25,734 bases of DNA, taken from positions 1 to 25,734 of IMG/VR virus record IMGVR_UViG_3300027906_000138; one strand, written 5' to 3'. The notes below the pieces were generated by a model. The model was not told where the DNA came from. It worked only from the letters and a program-made list of their open reading frames with translations, and searched no databases. Shown piece after piece: positions 20,217 through 25,734 of the stretch (position 1 is the stretch's first letter; each line of letters begins with the position of its first letter). The stretch comes from a virus. A program made the translations under genes and the position numbers.

Positions 20217-21776
20217 TTATCCTAATGTAAATGAACTCTGCTTCCCTCTTGATTTCATAGGTGTTGGGAATCCTTGTAATAAACCACCTAAGAATTGTGC
20301 TAACATCATTTGATACTCTTGCCCTTCTAAGAACTGTTGATAATCAAAGTCTAATTGTTGTTGCTCTCTAGCATCTTTAACAGAACCAACCTCTCTTAGT
20401 TGATTAAATCTATCAACTGTTGATTGATTTGAAGCATCAGCTAAACCGGCCGCTGATAATAAACCTTGTTGATTTAATGCGTTAGCTTCAAGACCAGCAC
20501 CTTGATTCGACATAGCGGCCTGTAATGATGATGATTGATTGGCTAAATCTGCTTGTAATGATGATGCTTGATTGGCTAAATCTGCTTCAAGTGTATTAGC
20601 TACATTCTGTGCTTGGGCTCGATATTTGTTGTCAACATTTGATTGTGCGACTCTAAACGCATCTTCTTGATTCATACCTTGTGCTTGTAAATCTCTAGTC
20701 GCATTTGCTAAGTCAATTTCTCTTTGATTGGCTTGATTTGCTAAAGCAGATTGTTGCATCATTTCTGTATTAAATTGACCTAATGATAAATCTCTAGCTT
20801 GATTTAATCTTTGTGCTTCCATGGCCGCATCTAACATTGATTGTTCGGCCGCTAAATCAGTAGCTTGATTTAATCTTTGTGATTCCATTAAATTAGAAAC
20901 ATTATCTCTTTGTGCTTGATTTAATAAACCTAAGTCTTTTGTTGCTAATTGTGAAGCTGTGTTAAAACCTTGTTGACCTAGTAATGCACTTTGTTTTGCT
21001 ATTTCTGATAATGCTTTACCTTGTATAAGACCAGCTTCTACACCTTCTCTACTTCCGCCAAAAGCACCAGCTTTTATGGCTCTATCTTGTAATTGTGATA
21101 ATGACCTATCTCTACCTTCTAATATGTCATTTATAGTAAAATCTCTAACATATTGATTGTAAGGATTCATATAAGGGTCCAAAGGAGTTTCTGCTAAAGT
21201 TTGAGGTGTTATTGTTTCAGGCGCACCAATTCTTTCAATATCAAAACCTCTTTCTAAAACTTCTCTTGCTGTAATATCATCTGGGTCTGCAACTCTTTCA
21301 CCTGTTACATCTGTTGTACCGACCATTGTTCTAGCTATTACCTCTGGTAAATCAATAGTTCCAGCGGCAACATCTCTTGAAGTTACATCTCTTGAAGTTA
21401 CATCTTGAGGTGTATAGTTTGCGGCCGTTGACATACGACCATATAAATCATCTAGTCTTTGTGTTTGTTGAAATGGTTGGTCTTTGCTGTAAACATAAGA
21501 ACTTAACAAATTTTCGCCTATTCCTGTTTCTCTACCAGGGGCGGCGAATCTAGGGTCTGTATATTCTTCATATTCTTTTAACTTTTTTGTGGTTCTTGGT
21601 ATTGGTACCTGTATTCCACCAGGAGCTGTTGTGTAATCAATAATTTGATTTCCATTTGCATCTAAAACAGGTACTGTTTCATAAATAGTATCTTTACCTA
21701 GATCAAAGGTTTCTTGCATCATCTGTTTGATTGCAGGATCTAACTCTGAACTATTACTTCCTCTTGATTTACCCAT
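20217..21776 (-). CDS. Gln/Ala-rich tail or ejection protein with internal repeats (519 aa)
   Basis: A 519-aa structural-type protein. The N-terminal 170 residues are loop-rich with a short tandem DVTSR repeat; the middle (about 260-480) is a long series of Leu-Asn-Gln-Ala/Arg helical repeats (LNQATDLA, LNQARDLS, QADLANQ) with a tandem 11-residue duplication. Such Gln/Asn/Ala helical repeats are common in phage DNA-transfer or tail-tube-associated proteins of marine podoviruses. The C terminus contains FDYQQFLEGQEYQMMLAQFLGGLLQGF. ATG at 21776 follows the GNAT gene stop by one base. Precise role unproven. Confidence 0.75.
   Translation of the reverse strand: MGKSRGSNSSELDPAIKQMMQETFDLGKDTIYETVPVLDANGNQIIDYTTAPGGIQVPIPRTTKKLKEYEEYTDPRFAAPGRETGIGENLLSSYVYSKDQPFQQTQRLDDLYGRMSTAANYTPQDVTSRDVTSRDVAAGTIDLPEVIARTMVGTTDVTGERVADPDDITAREVLERGFDIERIGAPETITPQTLAETPLDPYMNPYNQYVRDFTINDILEGRDRSLSQLQDRAIKAGAFGGSREGVEAGLIQGKALSEIAKQSALLGQQGFNTASQLATKDLGLLNQAQRDNVSNLMESQRLNQATDLAAEQSMLDAAMEAQRLNQARDLSLGQFNTEMMQQSALANQANQREIDLANATRDLQAQGMNQEDAFRVAQSNVDNKYRAQAQNVANTLEADLANQASSLQADLANQSSSLQAAMSNQGAGLEANALNQQGLLSAAGLADASNQSTVDRFNQLREVGSVKDAREQQQLDFDYQQFLEGQEYQMMLAQFLGGLLQGFPTPMKSRGKQSSFTLG
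20521..20586 (-). repeat. Tandem 33-bp duplication inside the 519-aa gene
   Basis: 20521-20553 and 20554-20586 are adjacent 33-bp direct repeats differing at about two positions, coding ADLANQ-type 11-residue helical units. It looks like a recent in-frame duplication within a repetitive helical domain. Confidence 0.85.
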
Positions 21777-21777
21777 T

Positions 21778-22140
21778 TTATAACTCCTTGTCTAAGGTAA
21801 AGAAAGTTGGATTATAACCAACATCTTTAAACTGTCTTTGCCAACCTTTACGACCAGTTAAAGTTGTATATTTGCAACCTACTTCTCTTGCTTTATCTTC
21901 TAATATTGGCATTAACTCTTTAATTTCTTCTGTATGACCACCAGCTAAAAAGCCGTGTAAATTATAATACTGTGGAAATACATGAACTTCAGTAATGATA
22001 AAGGAGTTTCCAAGAGAATGAAAAAACATTTCACCTTTGGCTATACTTTGTCTTACATCATCAAGAGTATGACTGTTCTTTCCATAATCTAACGCTTTCT
22101 GTATGCTTTCGCAACATTTTTCAAAATTTTCTATATTCAT
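21778..22140 (-). CDS. GNAT-like acetyltransferase of the phage structural cluster (120 aa)
   Basis: A 120-aa protein with a GNAT-like pattern: ITEVHVFPQ strand, LHGFLAGGHTEEIKELMPILEDKAREVGC helix, then TLTGRKGWQRQFKDVGYNP, matching small phage GNAT-type proteins found beside tail genes. The acyl-CoA loop is degenerate, so catalysis is uncertain. The target is unknown; such genes in podovirus structural operons could modify a virion or host protein. The start overlaps the upstream stop (ATGA). Confidence 0.75.
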   Translation of the reverse strand: MNIENFEKCCESIQKALDYGKNSHTLDDVRQSIAKGEMFFHSLGNSFIITEVHVFPQYYNLHGFLAGGHTEEIKELMPILEDKAREVGCKYTTLTGRKGWQRQFKDVGYNPTFFTLDKEL

Positions 22141-22343
22141 ATCGCACTCGCTGTTATATTGCCTGAATTATCTACTGTTATATTATATCGTGTTCCGTTA
22201 GGAGATTTCAGGATTAATCGCCCATCGTTAATGTTTATATCTGTATCTTTCTTAAAATTTTTTTTATCTTCTTGCTCTAAAGTATTGTTTGTTTGTTGAG
22301 CAATACCTGAGTTATATTCTGGAGTTGGTAATGGCAATCTCAT
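22137..22343 (-). CDS. Small structural-operon protein (68 aa)
   Basis: A 68-aa hydrophilic protein with a Pro-rich N terminus (LPLPTPEYNSG) and a C-terminal beta-like section (GRLILKSPNGTRYNITVDNSGNITASAI) resembling a short hairpin or fibre-attachment motif. The start overlaps the gp10-like gene stop (TAATG) and its end overlaps the GNAT gene (ATGA). Small proteins of this look occur in phage tail modules, but no family was recognised. Confidence 0.7.
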   Translation of the reverse strand: MRLPLPTPEYNSGIAQQTNNTLEQEDKKNFKKDTDININDGRLILKSPNGTRYNITVDNSGNITASAI

Positions 22344-23839
22344 TATCCTCTACCTCCACCAGCTCTTACGAATATTTGCATATTACCTACTCTCCAATCT
22401 GAGTTTCTTGCTGTTTCAACTCTAAACTTTACTTCTCTTGCAGTAAATCTAACATCTGTAGGATTAGCCAAAGTAAAAGAACCAGTATTTGGGTGAGTTG
22501 TTTCTGTTCCTGTAGGATAGTTTTTAACTTTAAATTTAGCAGAAACATCTCCTAATGTTTTTTCATCTGGTATTATTTGTAATACATTCATTAACTTACC
22601 ACTTGGTTGATCTAGTTGATAGGGGCCCGATTCAGCAAAAACACTTGTTGATTCGCCTGAATATGAATATCCAGTTTCGTGTTCATAAAGTTTATAGTCA
22701 GCACCAATCATAACAGGATTTAAAAATATACCTTCATCTTCTGCGCAAGTTCTAGCTAAGTTACCTATAGACCAATGATTCTCTTTGTAGTTCCAAGCAA
22801 CATATCTATTGTTTTCTGTGCTATCAGAACTAGGATAAAACCACCATATTTCTGAGAATTGAGAATTGTTAAAGGCATATACTTTACTTTTTTGACTAAC
22901 ATTCATGTCGCTAAAGACATAATCGCTAACATCACTAGGTAATGATTTAACAAGTCCGTCATACATAAAGAACTGACCATTACCCATCCAAACTGCAAAA
23001 GTATCAGTAGCTACTATTGAGTTTGCTGAAATAACTCCACAATTAGAACCAACTCTTTCAAAAGAATATACAAAAGGTAAACCAACATAAGTTGAGGTAT
23101 AAGCATCAATAGTTGAAAGTATAAGTATTTGTCCTTTAGTTCTTATTGCTGTTATTACTTTTCCATGACCATTAAGATTAAAACTACCAGCTTGATTTGT
23201 ACCACCTGGTGTCCAATCTGTATTATCTTCTAGATCAGACCATTGTATTTTTTTAGGATCGCCACCAGCTCCTAGTAGCATTAATGCTCTTTCTTCTGTA
23301 ACAATTATACCTTGATTACTTGTTGGGCAATTAGCTATTTGTTGAGCAACAGTTCCGTTGCCTAATTGCCACTCATAAACTTTTCCGTCTGTTGTACTAC
23401 AACCAACTAAATATTGTCCCCAATTATCTAAAGACCAAGTTGTGCAAGGTGTCCATATTCCATGATCAGGTCTTTGAGTACCATAGTTTCCTGTTCCATA
23501 AACATAATTACCATAAGAAACATTTTCAACTGCGTCATCATTTCCTGTGGTAAAACCAACTGGTGTTATGTCGTATTGCTGACCTTCAATAGTGTAGTAA
23601 TAAAGTTTATTTGGTGTTCCTACAGCTAATCTTCTGTTTCTATTATTATCAGTCCAACTAACCATTTTTCTTGCTTTGCCTGTTGTTGTAGAAGAACCTA
23701 ATTGAGTCCAACCTTTTACTGGTTGCATAGCATTATTATCCCAACGAACTAAATTACAATCATGCCAACGACCTTTAGCTTGTAATTCAGTTCCGTTTTT
23801 ATAAACTCCACTTGGTATTTTTAATTCAACATAAGGCAT
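22343..23839 (-). CDS. P22 gp10-like packaged-DNA stabilisation / tail protein
   Basis: A 498-aa beta-rich protein with repeated aromatic/Gly segments (NVSYGNYVYGTGNYG, YLVGCSTTDGKVYEW, FAVWMGNGQFFMYDGLV, RYVAWNYKENHWSIG) typical of the beta-propeller-like P22 gp10 packaged-DNA stabilisation family, which closes the portal and joins it to the tail. The N terminus (PYVELKIPSGVYKNGTELQAKGRWHDCNLVRW) is the most diagnostic part. It supports a short-tailed virion. The start overlaps the porin gene stop (TAATG). Confidence 0.8.
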   Translation of the reverse strand: MPYVELKIPSGVYKNGTELQAKGRWHDCNLVRWDNNAMQPVKGWTQLGSSTTTGKARKMVSWTDNNRNRRLAVGTPNKLYYYTIEGQQYDITPVGFTTGNDDAVENVSYGNYVYGTGNYGTQRPDHGIWTPCTTWSLDNWGQYLVGCSTTDGKVYEWQLGNGTVAQQIANCPTSNQGIIVTEERALMLLGAGGDPKKIQWSDLEDNTDWTPGGTNQAGSFNLNGHGKVITAIRTKGQILILSTIDAYTSTYVGLPFVYSFERVGSNCGVISANSIVATDTFAVWMGNGQFFMYDGLVKSLPSDVSDYVFSDMNVSQKSKVYAFNNSQFSEIWWFYPSSDSTENNRYVAWNYKENHWSIGNLARTCAEDEGIFLNPVMIGADYKLYEHETGYSYSGESTSVFAESGPYQLDQPSGKLMNVLQIIPDEKTLGDVSAKFKVKNYPTGTETTHPNTGSFTLANPTDVRFTAREVKFRVETARNSDWRVGNMQIFVRAGGGRG

Positions 23840-24468
23840 TATTCTTCATCTCTACTAAATAAGTAACTAATTATAAAAAATGGATCACTATCATCTCTAC
23901 TACTATCAATTATTCCAAATGAAAAACCAGAGTCAAAATTAATAGACACTCCATAGTCTGTTTCGTCATCATCAATATTATAATCGTAAAAACCAAGATG
24001 AAAGTTTAAATCTACTTTATCGCTTAGACCTAGAGCAGTATCTATTGAGTAATAAACTTCATCTCCAAATTGCATATCCCAATCTGCATCGGCTAATATG
24101 TTTGCTCCAAATGTAAAAGCTCCAATATCAGCAGAAATATTTATCTCACTAGAATCGTATCCTTCATCTGTATTGTCAGGAAAAGCATAATAAATATAAC
24201 CAACACTTACAGGACCAAAACTATATCCAGCATAGACATCAAGTTCATAAGTTGTGTTGTCATCAAAATCTACATTTGATACCCAAGCACCAGCCCAAAA
24301 ACCTGATTCGTTATAAACATCTATTCCACCTTGAACAGCGGCACCTTTACCTTGAGACATTCCTCGCCAAACATATTCATTAGTAATTGATGCGTTCCAC
24401 TCTACATCTGCTGTTGCCACTTCTGACATTAAAAAACTTAATATAATTGGCAGTATAAATTTTCTCAT
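23839..24468 (-). CDS. TorF/Gcw_chp-type outer-membrane porin
   Basis: A 209-aa secreted beta-barrel. A Sec signal (residues 1-20, cut after ATA) precedes WNASITNEYVWRGMSQ and GGIDVYNESGFWAGAWVSNVDF, the hallmark N-terminal strands of the bacterial TorF/Gcw_chp porin family (TIGR02001). Alternating aromatic/polar strands follow and the chain ends in FFIISYLFSRDEE, an imperfect C-terminal barrel signal. These are normally host outer-membrane proteins. Here it lies between a membrane protein and the gp10-like gene in the phage structural operon, with TAATG coupling. It may alter host permeability or mask a receptor late in infection, or be a captured host gene. It is not a tail fibre. Confidence 0.9.
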   Translation of the reverse strand: MRKFILPIILSFLMSEVATADVEWNASITNEYVWRGMSQGKGAAVQGGIDVYNESGFWAGAWVSNVDFDDNTTYELDVYAGYSFGPVSVGYIYYAFPDNTDEGYDSSEINISADIGAFTFGANILADADWDMQFGDEVYYSIDTALGLSDKVDLNFHLGFYDYNIDDDETDYGVSINFDSGFSFGIIDSSRDDSDPFFIISYLFSRDEE

Positions 24469-24470
24469 CT

Positions 24471-25037
24471 TTATCTCTCAATCAAATATAATATTTCAGA
24501 TATTTTCATAGCTGTTGCTTTAGTCGTTTTTAAATCTGGTGCTGTATCGTTTCGATATGTAACCAACAAAACACCCCAAGCATCTTCTGAACTCATTATA
24601 GGACAAGCTGTATTAACTATATCTCTATCTAAAGAGGTGCATTGACTTAAAACAAAATGACCGATCACATATTCATCACCTTCCATAAAATATCCTGTTG
24701 GTAATAAATCTTCGCTGTTTCTAGGTTCATTATACAAAGGAACTATATTTCGTGCATCTATCCAATCGTATAACCAAACTGATTCAATATCTCTATTTGA
24801 TCTAAGAAGTTTGGTAATTAAATCTTCTACTTTAACTTTTTTTTCAGGATCCTTTTCATACACCTCTACTATTGGGATCTCATTATCTTCTTCAGCATCA
24901 AGATTAAGATATTGTTGAAAACCTATATATCCAATTACAGCTACAATTATAAGACTTGTAATCTTCATAACAAAAGCTGACCAAGATTGTTCTGGTGATA
25001 TTATTCCTTTTATCGCATCAATAATTTTATCCATCAT
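24471..25037 (-). CDS. Membrane-anchored hypothetical protein (188 aa)
   Basis: A 188-aa protein with one transmembrane helix (about residues 21-43, AFVMKITSLIIVAVIGYIGF) after an amphipathic N terminus, then an acidic spacer and a globular domain with alternating strands and helices (SVWLYDWIDARNIVPLYN, YVIGHFVLS, AWGVLLVTYRND) reminiscent of a GAF/PAS-like sensor fold, though not diagnostic. Two Cys residues (near 133 and 145) could form a disulfide if the domain is periplasmic. It sits between the holin and the porin, suggesting an envelope or lysis role. Start ATGATG; the first ATG is used. Confidence 0.7.
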   Translation of the reverse strand: MMDKIIDAIKGIISPEQSWSAFVMKITSLIIVAVIGYIGFQQYLNLDAEEDNEIPIVEVYEKDPEKKVKVEDLITKLLRSNRDIESVWLYDWIDARNIVPLYNEPRNSEDLLPTGYFMEGDEYVIGHFVLSQCTSLDRDIVNTACPIMSSEDAWGVLLVTYRNDTAPDLKTTKATAMKISEILYLIER

Positions 25038-25038
25038 A

Positions 25039-25476
25039 TTACTTTCTCATCTTCTCTATGGCTCTACTTGAGAACCAAAAACATACAACTGAACTTAAAA
25101 TACCAACATCTGTTTCTGAATATATTTCTGGTAAAAACTCATGTAGATCACCACCATTTTGATATATTTGAACAACTGCTAAAGTTTTTGCAGTTAAATA
25201 TAAACCTAATATTGCAAAAGTAACTGTAGGTCTTACAAGACCACTTAAATTAACTATCCATTTACTAGCATTATTTTGAATTGTTTGACTGTGTTGATAA
25301 ACACCTGCTACTTCGGCTTCATCTGCTCTTGCTTTAGCTACAGTAATCTTATGTTTGGCTGCCATTTCCATTACAGCCAATTCATGCTTCTGATTACTTT
25401 TTTGTTTAAAGTGATCAAGAACAGCAGGTAAACCTGAACTAGCAAAACCTAATAAAGAGCCAATTAAACCGAACAC
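25039..25476 (-). CDS. Three-TM holin (GTA-holin-like)
   Basis: A 145-aa membrane protein: an N-terminal hydrophobic segment (FGLIGSLLGFASSGL), a long charged helix (HELAVMEMAAKHKITVAKARADEAE), then two TM helices (VTFAILGLYLTAKTLAVV and VGILSSVVCFWFSSRAI). This is the layout of the 3TM holins of gene transfer agents and phages, which permeabilise the inner membrane to release endolysin. No ATG is available. GTG at 25476 is preferred to GTG at 25488 because GAGGTG sits at proper spacing before 25476, while 25488 lies inside that Shine-Dalgarno. No endolysin gene is visible in the window. Confidence 0.82.
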   Translation of the reverse strand: MFGLIGSLLGFASSGLPAVLDHFKQKSNQKHELAVMEMAAKHKITVAKARADEAEVAGVYQHSQTIQNNASKWIVNLSGLVRPTVTFAILGLYLTAKTLAVVQIYQNGGDLHEFLPEIYSETDVGILSSVVCFWFSSRAIEKMRK

Positions 25477-25734
25477 GATTCTAAACACCTCTCAAAACTT
25501 TGTTTCATTATAGACTTATCGTAAAAATGTGCTTCAGATAATTTATGTGTTTTTGTTTTTATTTCATCAACTAACTTAAAGATTACTGTTTCGTGATCTG
25601 AACCAAACAAAGCGATAATATCTGCATCTTCTTTTGTGTATTTTCTTTTTTCACCACCAATGTTAGTAGCAAAATTATATCTAGGTTTACCACCTTTTTT
25701 TCTATTGTAATCTTTTGAGAGAGCAGATTTTACT
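25464..25734 (-). CDS. C-terminal part of an unknown protein, truncated by the window edge
   Basis: An open frame enters from beyond 25734 and ends at TAA 25464, overlapping the holin start by 13 nt. The visible 89 residues are basic and hydrophilic, including KKGGKPRYNFATNIGGEKRKYTKEDADII and a helical C terminus (HETVIFKLVDEIKTKTHKL...FYDKSIMKQSFERCL). No recognisable domain. Its start and true length lie outside the window, so product and role cannot be inferred. Confidence 0.6.
   Translation of the reverse strand, partial: VKSALSKDYNRKKGGKPRYNFATNIGGEKRKYTKEDADIIALFGSDHETVIFKLVDEIKTKTHKLSEAHFYDKSIMKQSFERCLESCSV

Noticed and set aside
1-25734. tRNA or rRNA genes
   Set aside because: No cloverleaf with a TTCRANY-like arm or rRNA segment was noticed by eye; a tRNAscan run would settle this.

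Overview
The window is a stretch of a strongly AT-rich, very compact bacteriophage genome. It carries a large terminase subunit, a phage-type primase/helicase, a RecE-like exonuclease with an SSB-like partner, a P22 gp10-like tail/stabilisation protein, giant virion proteins and a GTA-type holin. Genes are packed with ATGA/TAATG overlaps and share a recurrent AAAGGA Shine-Dalgarno sequence. The gene content (2-oxoglutarate oxygenase, CPxxKW zinc ribbon, TorF-type porin, GTA-like holin, low GC) suggests an uncultivated aquatic, probably short-tailed phage of a proteobacterium. The host is an inference.

Layout. (1) 1-4575, plus strand: four small-gene units, each preceded by a near-identical 60-70 nt element that folds as a type I hammerhead ribozyme. 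The same operon then carries small Zn/TM proteins, a C5-cytosine DNA methyltransferase, a CmoA-like (carboxy-SAM synthase family) protein, a serine recombinase and a small ORF, and ends at a strong terminator (4624-4659). (2) 13002-4786, minus strand: exonuclease, SSB-like protein, a 230-nt gap with a long inverted repeat, adenine methyltransferase, TM microprotein, TOPRIM/RecA-like primase-helicase, several small proteins including an NrdR-type zinc ribbon, 2OG-Fe(II) oxygenase and terminase. (3) 13202-14536, plus strand: an island with its own sigma70-like promoter, a putative HExxH metalloprotein, a terminator and two small genes. (4) 25734-14570, minus strand: virion and lysis module with a truncated ORF, 3TM holin, membrane protein, TorF porin, gp10-like protein, GNAT protein, three large virion proteins, a lipoprotein and one more small protein.

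Two systems stand out. First, the 5' operon looks self-processing. Hammerheads at 15-74, 649-709, 949-1017 and 1324-1384 have intact CUGANGA/GAAA/GUC cores and compensatory stem changes. Cleavage would cut the transcript into separate gene units. After the first three sites the new 5' end can refold into a terminal hairpin (UUAGAC-loop-GUCUAA) immediately upstream of the ribosome binding site. Second, the cytosine methyltransferase has Arg in place of the near-invariant Asn of motif X (GRS instead of GNS) and overlaps the CmoA-like gene by 8 nt. An engineered basic substitution at the corresponding Asn of M.MpeI is, as I recall, what lets a C5 methyltransferase use carboxy-SAM. The pair is therefore a candidate natural pathway for 5-carboxymethylcytosine in phage DNA. 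Both proposals come from reading the sequence and recalled literature, and neither has been tested here.
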